Of a DNA stretch of 14,232 nucleotides, positions 6,909 to 13,627 are shown piece by piece. Source of the stretch: an uncultured Collinsella sp. (lineage in GTDB: Bacteria; Actinomycetota; Coriobacteriia; Coriobacteriales; Coriobacteriaceae); assembly GCA_900764415.1 (NCBI GenBank), contig CAAFOA010000197.1, forward strand, positions 1 through 14,232, given 5' to 3'. The translations under genes were made by a program, and so were the position numbers. Numbering within the stretch: the first letter of the stretch is position 1; each line of letters opens with the position of its first letter. The notes below the pieces were generated by a model that was not told the DNA's origin, ran no database searches, and saw only the letters and a program-made list of their open reading frames with translations.

Positions 6909-7157
6909 CTAATTCGTTTTATCGCTGACACCAGTCATAAGTGCAGCAATTGATATGTTGAATCCATTGGCAATTTTAGAGAGGTTAGAAAGACTGACAT
7001 TTCTTCTCCCGACTTCTATCGAGGCATAGTAAGACCTGTCCATGTCAATGCGGTTCGCAAATTGCTCTTGTGAGTAACCAGACTCTGATCTGAGTTCTTT
7101 GCACCGTAGACCAAAGGATTGTTGTAGCGGCGAGATATCCATGACAAAAAGAGTCAT
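6909..7157 (-). CDS. Xre-family helix-turn-helix transcriptional regulator
   Basis: The 82-residue protein is almost entirely one HTH_3/Xre domain (residues about 16-74). GLRCKELRSESGYSQEQFANRIDMDRSYYASIE contains the SQEQFANRI recognition unit, followed by LSNLSKIANGFNISIAALM. Such small proteins are usually DNA-binding repressors of mobile elements or of a neighbouring promoter. It is transcribed away from the surface-protein gene. Its predicted promoter leaves almost no leader before the first ATG (7157) and no SD is visible, so the mRNA is probably leaderless; the in-frame ATG at 7142 also lacks an SD. The first ATG falls in a short hairpin (7139-7159). Likely targets are the inverted repeat at 7158-7198 and thus its own and the adhesin promoter. 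Confidence 0.85.
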   Translation of the reverse strand: MTLFVMDISPLQQSFGLRCKELRSESGYSQEQFANRIDMDRSYYASIEVGRRNVSLSNLSKIANGFNISIAALMTGVSDKTN

Positions 7158-7198
7158 GGATTGTTGTATTTATGCCAACGGACTATATACAACAATCC
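7158..7198. promoter_or_regulatory. Divergent overlapping promoters inside a perfect inverted repeat (probable operator)
   Basis: GGATTGTTGTAT (7158-7169) and its exact complement (7187-7198) flank a 17-nt spacer. Rightward promoter: TTGTTG (7161-7166), 17 bp, TATATA (7184-7189), for the surface protein. Leftward promoter: TTGTTG on the minus strand (7190-7195), 17 bp, TAAATA (7167-7172), for the regulator. Each half-site carries one -35 hexamer, so a dimeric regulator bound here would block both promoters. Confidence 0.7.
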
Positions 7199-7281
7199 CA
7201 GTTAAGGCGCATAATTATCTCTATTGGAAAGCACTCTGATGCCCAGTCGGATAGGGCACGGAAAAGGAATGGAACCGCACA

Positions 7282-10233
7282 ATGACTCAGGGAAAGCACT
7301 TCGCTGCCGGTGGCGATCACTTCGCCGCACTGCCAAGCAAAAAGATTCACGCCCCGAAGGGGATCGCGCGTCTGACCGTCACCGCGGCGACCATGGCCGC
7401 CATGACCGGATCGAGCCTTATCTCACCGTTCACGGCATTCGCCCAGACCGGTGACGGGGGCACGCAGCACCCCGCCGTGATGTCGCCGATCGCCGCCCAT
7501 GCCGGCGCGGCATCCGGTACCGGCGCGAAATCCGCCGCACAGACCATCGCGGACCTGCAGAAGGCGGTCGACGAGGCGAAGGCGAAGGAAGACGCCGCCA
7601 AGGCATCCTACGATGAGGCCGCCGGTCCCTACAACGAGGCGGCTTCCGCCCGCGACCAGGCCAAGGCATCCTACGATTCTGCAGTCAGCGCCGGCACGGC
7701 AGCCGACCGAGCGGCAATGGACGAGTACGCCCGCCAGGTCGCGGAGGGCAAGGACGCCGCCGATGCCGCCGGCAAGGACCTCGAGCAGGCGAAGGCGGGT
7801 CTCGCAGACGCCAAGGCGGATGCATCCGAGAAGGACGAAGCGTACCAGTCCGCCCTCAAGGTGTCCCAGGATGCCAAGGATGCCCTCGATAAAGCCAAGG
7901 CAGATGCAGTAAGCGCCACCCCGGAGGCAATCAGTGCCGCCGAGCAGGCCGTGCGCGACGCCCAGGCTGCCGTGGACAGGGCACAGGCCGAACTGGACAA
8001 CGCCAACGCGACGCTTGCCGATGCCCAGTCCAAGCTAGTTGCGGCCCAGTCTGCAAAGGATTCCGCCGATTCTGTCCTCGCTGCAGCCAGGCAGAACAAG
8101 CACGCGGCGGATGCGAAGGCCGCAGCAGCCAGCGCCGCCTATGAGCAGGCGAAAGCCGACCTCGCCGCAGCGGAGGCAGGCGCCAGCGGTCCGGAGTACG
8201 ATGCGGCAAAACAGAAGGTCGCGGACGCGGAGGCAGCCCTCGCTGCCGCACGAGCGGTGCAGTCCCAGTGCGAGTCCGAGCTCGAGCAGGCGCAGTCCGC
8301 TGCAGCAACGGCACAGACCGAGCTGAATGATGCCCAGGCGTCCCTCTCCGCGAAGCAGCAGGCCGCAGCCGATGCCGAATCCGGCGTGAACGCCGCCCAG
8401 TCCGCACTCGATGCCGCGAACGCCGGCCTCGATGCGGCCAAACAGGCGAACGTCGACGCCGTCGCCAAGCTGGATGCCGCGAAGCAGGCTGTCAAGGACG
8501 CCGAGTCCGCCAAGGCAGCCGCCGACGTAGAGCTCGCGAACGCCAAGGCCGCAAAGGATACCGCAGACGCCGCCGTGACCGCCGCGCAGCAGAAGGTCGA
8601 CGAGGCACAGGCGAAACTCGATTCAGCCGGCGCGCAACTCAAGCAGGGGGCCATCGGCTTCTTCCGTGCCATGGGTGCCGATGACGCAGTCAACATCATC
8701 CTGAACGCCAAATATGCCGGAAAGACCGAAGTCGGCAACTCCAAGGACGCCACGTCCCTTGATAACATGCTCAATGCGATCAGGTGGATGAAGTCCGTCA
8801 ACGACTACCGCAAGTCGGTCGGCCTGTCCGAGCTCCAGGTCACCTACAAGCTCATCGCCGGTGCCATTGCGGATGCCAACTACAGTGACACCGTGCTCGA
8901 TCATGCCCGTCAATATGATTTTGCCGAAAACCTGGCATGGAATTACGGAATCGATCCGAGTGGGCAGTGGATCGAGCAGGAGAAGGGCTTTTTCGACAAG
9001 GCAACGGAGGCCCTTTATGGAGTCACCGGTCTTGTCGGCAAGGATGCCTATGATTTCTATGCAAAGAACGGCGTCGCAATCAACCATTGGATTGCAAACA
9101 ACTGCCGCTGGGAGAACGGCAGCAGCGGCACCGTCGGCCATTACATGAACATCATCAATCCCGAACTCGCCGTTATGGGAATGGCAACCTGCACCAAGGG
9201 CACCATGTCCGGGCTTCAGACGCAGTGCTACACCGCAGAGATCTCCGGCTGGTCCGGCTCCGGTTGGAACACGAACCCCATCTCCGTCGACGAGTACGAG
9301 CAAAAGCTGACCTCCTATATCAACGGCCTCAAGAACGCCAAGAGCGCACTCGACGCAGCCAAGGCCGATCTCGCATCCAAGCAGCAGGCAGCCACTGACG
9401 CCGCTGAAACCGTCCAGCAGAAGCAGGACGCAGCGGATTCCGCACGGGCAGGTGTCGATGCCGCGAAGCAGGACGTCACCGATGCCCAGCGTGCCGTCGA
9501 TGCCGCAAAGACCGACACCGGCGTTGCCGCCGACAGGCTTACCGGCTCCCAGACCGATCTCGATGACGCACAGTCGAACCTCGACATCCTCACCGATCTT
9601 GCCGCGAAGCTCGCAGAGGCACAGCAGCGCGAGCAGGATGCAGTAAAGGCCGTCAATGACACCAAGGCCGCCCTCGATGCCGCGAAGGCGGATACCATCG
9701 CCGCCGAGTCCCTGGTCTCCGCCGCCGAGCAGGCGAAGGCGCAGGCAGACGCCAAGCTGTCGAAGCTGAACTCCATCGATGCCGGCGCGGCGATCGCTTC
9801 CGGCCATGATGCGAATGCGGATGACGCCCTCAACGCGCTTTTCGCCGCCGCCGTCGAGGCACGTGCCAAGGTCGCGCCCGCCAAGGCCATCCTGGACGAG
9901 AAACGGGCCTCGGTGGACGGGCTCCAGCCCGGCTACGATGCGGCACGCGCCGCCTACGAGTCGGCGAAGTCCGACCGCATCGCAGCGGAGCAGAAGCTTT
10001 CCGATGAGATCGCACGACAGAAGGCGGAGGAGGCTACAAAGCAGGAGGCCGCAAAGGAGCAGGCGGCATACAGCCCGAAGCATCTCGCCGGCACGGATAC
10101 CGCCCAGCCCGGCAGCCTCGCCCAGACCGGTGACCGCGCGGGACTCATCGGCGAGACGTTCGCCATCGGCGGTACCGTCCTCGTGGCGGCCGGCGTCTTT
10201 CTCGATCAAAAGAAGCGCCGCGAGCAGATGTAA
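7282..10233 (+). CDS. Sortase-anchored surface protein: CAP domain between alanine-rich coiled coils
   Basis: A 983-residue exported wall protein. A long signal peptide ends with TAFA (cleavage after Ala54). Residues about 75-455 form an alanine-rich coiled coil (repeated AKADL/AQAKLD-type heptads). Residues about 490-655 form a CAP/SCP-like domain with the expected residues His541 (LDHAR), Glu549 (FAENLAW), Glu565/567 (WIEQEK) and His620 (VGHYMNIINPE). A second coiled coil spans about 675-930. The C-terminus has a sortase motif variant LAQTG (946-950), a hydrophobic segment (about 957-972) and KKRREQM. The two rod-like arms suggest display of the CAP module away from the cell, perhaps for adhesion; its activity is unknown. 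The ATG at 7282 is preceded by AAAAGGA at 7262-7268, a rather long spacing. GC content is clearly higher than in the flanking DNA. It is controlled from the divergent promoter shared with the Xre gene. Confidence 0.88.
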   Translation: MTQGKHFAAGGDHFAALPSKKIHAPKGIARLTVTAATMAAMTGSSLISPFTAFAQTGDGGTQHPAVMSPIAAHAGAASGTGAKSAAQTIADLQKAVDEAKAKEDAAKASYDEAAGPYNEAASARDQAKASYDSAVSAGTAADRAAMDEYARQVAEGKDAADAAGKDLEQAKAGLADAKADASEKDEAYQSALKVSQDAKDALDKAKADAVSATPEAISAAEQAVRDAQAAVDRAQAELDNANATLADAQSKLVAAQSAKDSADSVLAAARQNKHAADAKAAAASAAYEQAKADLAAAEAGASGPEYDAAKQKVADAEAALAAARAVQSQCESELEQAQSAAATAQTELNDAQASLSAKQQAAADAESGVNAAQSALDAANAGLDAAKQANVDAVAKLDAAKQAVKDAESAKAAADVELANAKAAKDTADAAVTAAQQKVDEAQAKLDSAGAQLKQGAIGFFRAMGADDAVNIILNAKYAGKTEVGNSKDATSLDNMLNAIRWMKSVNDYRKSVGLSELQVTYKLIAGAIADANYSDTVLDHARQYDFAENLAWNYGIDPSGQWIEQEKGFFDKATEALYGVTGLVGKDAYDFYAKNGVAINHWIANNCRWENGSSGTVGHYMNIINPELAVMGMATCTKGTMSGLQTQCYTAEISGWSGSGWNTNPISVDEYEQKLTSYINGLKNAKSALDAAKADLASKQQAATDAAETVQQKQDAADSARAGVDAAKQDVTDAQRAVDAAKTDTGVAADRLTGSQTDLDDAQSNLDILTDLAAKLAEAQQREQDAVKAVNDTKAALDAAKADTIAAESLVSAAEQAKAQADAKLSKLNSIDAGAAIASGHDANADDALNALFAAAVEARAKVAPAKAILDEKRASVDGLQPGYDAARAAYESAKSDRIAAEQKLSDEIARQKAEEATKQEAAKEQAAYSPKHLAGTDTAQPGSLAQTGDRAGLIGETFAIGGTVLVAAGVFLDQKKRREQM

Positions 10234-10240
10234 AAGCGAG

Positions 10241-10279
10241 CCGGGCGTTGGATATCGGCTAGTGTCCAACGCCCGGTTT
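10241..10279 (+). terminator. Hairpin after the surface-protein gene
   Basis: CCGGGCGTTGGA (10241-10252) is perfectly complementary to 10265-10276 around a 12-nt loop, followed by TTTC, 8 bases after the stop. With its short T-run it may attenuate rather than fully stop transcription into the next gene, which shows no promoter of its own. Confidence 0.65.
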
Positions 10280-10298
10280 CATGGACAGGGAGATCGGC

Positions 10299-10952
10299 GT
10301 GAGAACAAAGGCTATTATCGTTGCGCTTCTGGTGTGCCTTTCGGCACCTCAACTTGGATGTGCCAGCGTTGCAAAGCAAGGAAGCGGCTCTACGGAAAAG
10401 GCCGCCACAGCGGTAAAGAATAAAGACAAAAAGAAGCCGAGCGAAGAAAAGGCGGCGCAAACCTCTGGAACCAAGACCGAGGAGAAGAAAGAATCCGACG
10501 GCAAGGACCAGAAGTCCGATGACTCCAAGAAGGAGGATAACAAGTCTTCCGATTCCTCGAAGTCGGACAACAAGGGCGATTCCTCCCAGTCCAAGCAGAA
10601 TTCCGGCAATTCGCAGAGTTCCGGCAGCAACAATTCCTCTTCCAACGGCGGCAGCCAGAAGAAGTGGGTTGCCGAGCAGGGCCACTGGGAGACAGACTAT
10701 GGACAGGTTTGGGTTTCCAACTGGGTTTACACGACACACCCCCGTTATTGGGTAAACCACGGTGGTGCTATGGTAGGGCCCTTTGATTCATCCGATGCCG
10801 CCTATGCTTGGATTATTAACGATGGCGAAAACGGCGGCATCGGCGGATCTGTCGTAAACGACTCCTATGAAACGAAAGAGGATCAGGGACATTATGAACA
10901 GCAGGCTACGGGACAGCATTGGGTTGTCGATGTCGCCGGCCACTGGGAGTAA
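10299..10952 (+). CDS. Exported protein with Ser/Lys stalk and aromatic C-terminal repeats (possible lipoprotein)
   Basis: A 217-residue secreted protein of unknown function. It has a basic start and hydrophobic core (MRTKAIIVALLVCLSAPQLGC). Cys21 could be lipidated, but Gln at -3 and Leu at -2 make the lipobox atypical. Residues about 25-122 are a low-complexity Lys/Glu/Ser/Asn stalk. The C-terminal part (123-217) is rich in Trp, Tyr and His and contains a duplicated motif: EQGHWE..YGQVWV near 126 and DQGHYE..TGQHWV near 195, ending AGHWE. The GTG at 10299 is preferred, with AGGGAGA (10286-10292) 6 bases upstream; the ATG at 10281 has no SD and directly follows a terminator stem. It follows the sortase-anchored protein in the same direction, suggesting a surface module. 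Confidence 0.7.
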   Translation: MRTKAIIVALLVCLSAPQLGCASVAKQGSGSTEKAATAVKNKDKKKPSEEKAAQTSGTKTEEKKESDGKDQKSDDSKKEDNKSSDSSKSDNKGDSSQSKQNSGNSQSSGSNNSSSNGGSQKKWVAEQGHWETDYGQVWVSNWVYTTHPRYWVNHGGAMVGPFDSSDAAYAWIINDGENGGIGGSVVNDSYETKEDQGHYEQQATGQHWVVDVAGHWE

Positions 10953-11002
10953 TGTGCATCGTTCCTCTCCTCTTACATTCGGTAAATAAAAATTTATTTG
11001 CG

Positions 11003-11028
11003 GGCGGCCGGTTTCGGCCGCCTTTTTT
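11003..11028 (+). terminator. Rho-independent terminator
   Basis: GGCGGCCG (11003-11010), loop GTTT, CGGCCGCC (11015-11022) and then six T. It is a textbook terminator for the preceding gene. Just upstream, AAATAAA-AA-TTTATTT (10984-10999) forms an extra A/T hairpin. Confidence 0.93.
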
Positions 11029-11039
11029 AGACGCCTAGT

Positions 11040-11628
11040 CTGGGAGCAAACGATAGGAAAGCAATCAAACGAGAGGCCGTTCCAAAAGAATCCGGCGGTG
11101 CAGGATGCTTCGGGCAAAACCGTTCGCAAATCGGTAAGGTCTTCCATCAACTTGCTCCAGCCCTCGCCCGGAGTCCGCTGCGCGGTAATGCAAAAACTCG
11201 GCATCCCTCGCATTCGCATTACCGCTCCGCTCTCGCTACAGCGAATTTCTAACACTCAGCATCCTTCGCGTTAAAAATTCGCTTCCGCTCACGGTCTCCG
11301 CTGACACTACGACACCGCGAAGCCTTTCGCTCGAAACGAGGCCTCTCATTTCGTGTCTACGCTACGCTCCGCCCAATCGCCGTTCCGGTGATTGCAAGAT
11401 TGGTGTTGGGCTAGATAAATGGGGCCATACTCGCCCCCTTTATCTGCCAACACATCTTGTTTATCACCTCTCACGGCGATAAAGTTAGAAATGAAGTTCG
11501 CCTTCATTTCTAAGGGAAGCGACGGCGTCACTTCAAAAAAACGGCGCGACGTCAGTCGCTCCTAAAAAGGAAAGCAATCTCATATCGGTTTTTGAATCGG
11601 TGGCCTCACCGATTCGCTCTGCTTTCCT
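11040..11628. other. Non-coding hairpin array upstream of mobC (probable oriT-containing region)
   Basis: No credible gene in about 600 bp; from 11182 it folds almost continuously. H1 11182-11191/11216-11225 (10 bp, perfect). H2 11240-11253/11270-11283 (13 of 14). H3 three-way: 11311-11315/11353-11357 enclosing 11317-11321/11326-11330 and 11332-11340/11345-11353. H4 11374-11381/11387-11394. H5 11395-11409/11447-11459 around 11413-11424/11434-11445. H6 11460-11468/11475-11483. H7 11485-11496/11502-11513 (12 bp, perfect). H8 11518-11529/11548-11560. H9 11568-11575/11620-11628 around 11594-11602/11607-11615 (9 bp, perfect). Position directly before mobC and the relaxase gene suggests an origin of transfer. 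A structured RNA leader or a single-strand origin are alternatives. Confidence 0.7.
11100..11108 (-). other. Candidate nic site (IncP-like motif)
   Basis: Read on the minus strand this is GCATCCTGC, matching the YATCCTG/Y nic consensus of IncP-type MOBP systems. It lies between the upstream terminator and the hairpin array, and its orientation would make the relaxase genes enter the recipient last, as is usual. No good inverted repeat lies beside it, and a match this short can occur by chance. Confidence 0.3.
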
Positions 11629-11638
11629 GGGGGGGCAT

Positions 11639-12223
11639 ATGAGTTGCAAGCGTCCACACACCGTTAAGGCGACACTCACTTCTGAAGAATATGAAACGTT
11701 TTCCGCTTTGGCGGAAAAGGCAGGCATGACGAAAGCCGAACTCATTCGTTATAACTTGATCCATCGGAGTGAATCACTCGATAATCTAGTTTCCAAAAAT
11801 GATGACGGTGGCCGCAGAAAAAAGCTGCAACCCGTTTCAGGTGATTCGGACGAAAAGCGCTCGAAGGTCATTTACGTTAAGGTCACCGATGGCGAGCACG
11901 AGGCGATCCTCAAACGGGCGGATATACTCGGTGCGACCGTCAGTGCGTATGCCCGCCGCGTGATGCTTGCCGGTAAAATCGAGAAGATCGATTTCGATAA
12001 AAGCCAAGTCGCGAAAATCTATCACGAGCTGTATCGCGAGGGAACGAACCTCAATCAGCTGATGTATTTTGTGAACGCCCAAGGGCTTCCCGCGTACAAC
12101 GAGAAAGCTGTTTTTCGTACGCTTGAAAAGGTTTACCAGAACGCCCGCAAAGTCACTCTCTTCATAAGAGAGCTCGAGCGGCGCTATTTCACCGACGGCG
12201 GTGATCTCAATGACCGTTATTAA
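11639..12223 (+). CDS. mobC: MobC-like relaxosome accessory protein
   Basis: MobC proteins bind oriT and help the relaxase open the nicking region. Residues 135-148 (GTNLNQLMYFVNAQ) match the conserved C-terminal MobC motif (G-N-LNQ...N). Two ribbon-helix-helix-like segments precede it: HTVKATLTSEEYETF...AELIRYNLI (about 7-42) and KVIYVKVTDGEHEAI...AYARRVML (about 76-110). The protein is 194 aa, longer than typical MobC proteins (about 100-130), because of the extra DNA-binding-like segment. The ATG at 11639 follows a run of G (11629-11635) acting as an imperfect SD; hairpin H9 ends one base before that run and could affect translation. The gene overlaps the relaxase start by 14 bases, implying coupled translation. 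Confidence 0.85.
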   Translation: MSCKRPHTVKATLTSEEYETFSALAEKAGMTKAELIRYNLIHRSESLDNLVSKNDDGGRRKKLQPVSGDSDEKRSKVIYVKVTDGEHEAILKRADILGATVSAYARRVMLAGKIEKIDFDKSQVAKIYHELYREGTNLNQLMYFVNAQGLPAYNEKAVFRTLEKVYQNARKVTLFIRELERRYFTDGGDLNDRY

Positions 12224-13409
12224 GCAGAAAGGTATTTCATCCGAACGCTACGCGAAGAACGTGCGCAAGTACATCAACGGAAAGCGTGCTTTGGCCCGCG
12301 GCGGCTGGAACCTCGCGAACGGAAAGTACTGGTTTTCCGAGATGGCTATGACGCGGAAGATGTTTCATCACGACAGGTCCGCGCGTGCCGGCGCGAAGAA
12401 CATAACGATGCTTCATCAGATTCTCGCGTTTCTGCCCGAGGAGTGCAGCTGCAACGGAGGCAAGATGACCCCAGATGCGTGTATGGCCTACGCGGAGCAA
12501 TGGCTTGCGAAGCACTATCCGCATCAACAAGTGATTGTCGCGTTGCATGAGGAAAGTGATAAGGCGGGAAAACGCTACGCAGTGCACATGGCGATTAACC
12601 GTACCGATTTGTTAACCGGCAAACGTTGCGAGACGGGTGGGCGACGCGGAAAGTACGAACGCGCTGCGTGGGTCCGTGAAATGGACGAGGCTTGGAATCT
12701 TACTCAACTTGAAAAGGGAAAGAAAAATTCGAAGATTCGTGATCGCCAGCCGCGCGACACAGAAAAGGAGATTATCGGTCGCGGTGAGTACAGTTATAAA
12801 AACAATCTGCGCGAGCTGATCCATCTTGCAATCAATGAAGGTCACCCAAAGAATATGGAGCAGTTCAAAAAACTACTTGCCTCATGGGGCGTAGACATTT
12901 TCATAAAGAACAATCGAGTCTATGCGACAGATCTCGATATCAAGGAGGCCGGCAATCCGAAGTGCACTTTCAACCTGACTCGACTCGACGGACGTTTCGC
13001 GGTCAAACAACTTGAAGCGGCGTTCGAAAAGAACATGCTGGAAGCCGAGCGAGCGTTGCCGTACGAGAAGCGCTGTGAGATTTACATTCAACGTCTTAAG
13101 AAGGCGTACTCGGCGTGGGTCGAACAAGCGAAAGCGAGCAAGGGCGTCGCCTACAATTCATTCCCCAAATTCATCGCACCGAAGTGCGATGAGGACCTGC
13201 TCGAAGATCCGGCGGTTCGCGATGAGCTTCTTGCGCGTCGCGGTTACGCAAGGGAGATTCGCAACCGCTATGCCGGCGCCGTTCTCGATGCCGGCGATGA
13301 TCGCGTTCGCGCCGCAGGTCGAGCCCATGGTGGTAACGTTGACATCTCGCCGCAGGTCGATCGCGCGGTCGACCGAGGCGATTACGCTCGCGGAGACACG
13401 CCTCGCTAG
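12210..13409 (+). CDS. MOBP-type relaxase (MobA/VirD2-like)
   Basis: A relaxase nicks oriT, stays covalently bound to the 5' end through a tyrosine, and pilots the strand during conjugation. The N-terminal half fits the Relaxase/mobilization nuclease family (PF03432). A tyrosine-containing motif I candidate is KNVRKYI (Tyr21, or Tyr14 in SERYAKN). The region around NITMLHQILAFLPEE corresponds to the family's H-x-I-L-S-F segment. Motif III is VALHEESDKAGKRYAVHMAINR, with His113, Glu114 and His126; compared with the usual HxD...HxH, one histidine is missing and Glu stands where Asp is common. The start is taken as ATG 12210; an in-frame GTG at 12201 is possible. The protein is 399 aa, fairly short, ending in an Asp/Arg/Gly-rich tail. 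No T4SS or coupling protein is present, so transfer would need a helper element. Confidence 0.85.
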   Translation: MTVIKQKGISSERYAKNVRKYINGKRALARGGWNLANGKYWFSEMAMTRKMFHHDRSARAGAKNITMLHQILAFLPEECSCNGGKMTPDACMAYAEQWLAKHYPHQQVIVALHEESDKAGKRYAVHMAINRTDLLTGKRCETGGRRGKYERAAWVREMDEAWNLTQLEKGKKNSKIRDRQPRDTEKEIIGRGEYSYKNNLRELIHLAINEGHPKNMEQFKKLLASWGVDIFIKNNRVYATDLDIKEAGNPKCTFNLTRLDGRFAVKQLEAAFEKNMLEAERALPYEKRCEIYIQRLKKAYSAWVEQAKASKGVAYNSFPKFIAPKCDEDLLEDPAVRDELLARRGYAREIRNRYAGAVLDAGDDRVRAAGRAHGGNVDISPQVDRAVDRGDYARGDTPR

Positions 13410-13627
13410 TTTTGGAAAGCCTATCGTCGGTGCCCTAGCGCACTGCCATCCAGTGCCGATTCTGCCATACTCGCAATTCGGCGAGGATGAGGAGTATGAA
13501 TTGATCGGGGCTTATAGGACAAAATGTGTGTCCTATAAGCCCCAAGGATGACGATCCCAATACGGATGACGACACCAAAACCGGCATCGACGGCTCCATG
13601 GACGATTCGGATTCCAAATAGGCCCTG
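13410..13627 (+). pseudogene. Decayed or frameshifted coding remnant downstream of the relaxase
   Basis: No intact gene. One frame runs through the relaxase 3' end to a stop at 13551, reading FGKPIVGALAHCHPVPILPYSQFGEDEEYELIG before entering a hairpin. Another frame, open from 13505 to the stop at 13619-13621, reads DDDPNTDDDTKTGIDGSMDD and on to SDSK. Both pieces are acidic around the hairpin at 13507-13543, as if one acidic C-terminus were split by its insertion. Alternatively the first piece is an extension of the relaxase in the +1 frame. No SD or plausible start was found. A small hairpin (13440-13445/13451-13456) may mark the end of the mob transcript. Confidence 0.35.
13507..13543. repeat. 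Perfect 14-bp-stem hairpin
   Basis: GGGGCTTATAGGAC (13507-13520) and its exact complement (13530-13543) enclose the loop AAAATGTGT. There is no T-run on either side, so it is not a typical terminator. Its perfect stem inside an otherwise coding-like stretch suggests a small dispersed palindromic repeat. It also occurs at the frame break described for the remnant. Confidence 0.65.

Noticed and set aside
6750..6953. Plus-strand ORF of 67 codons after the CATTTTGG array
   Set aside because: It begins inside a repeat, runs through a terminator hairpin and overlaps the Xre gene antisense; no SD.
7224..7454. Plus-strand ORF of 76 codons in the adhesin leader
   Set aside because: It overlaps the signal-peptide coding region in another frame and lacks an SD and hydrophobic or domain features.
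7450..7475. Second attachment-site copy (GGGGGCAC as in the tRNA 3' end)
   Set aside because: Only 8 bases match and they lie inside the adhesin gene; no longer copy of the tRNA end occurs in the window.
8623..10269. Minus-strand ORF (548 codons) opposite the surface protein
   Set aside because: It is a repetitive Leu/Gly-rich shadow of the coiled-coil coding strand and crosses the downstream terminator.
10788..11531. Minus-strand ORFs of 155 and 61 codons over 10788-11255 and 11346-11531
   Set aside because: They cross a strong terminator or consist of hairpin arms; composition is explained by the palindromes.
11182..11628. Integron-type attC array
   Set aside because: Stems are unrelated to each other, there are no conserved R/L core boxes, and no cassettes or integron integrase are visible.
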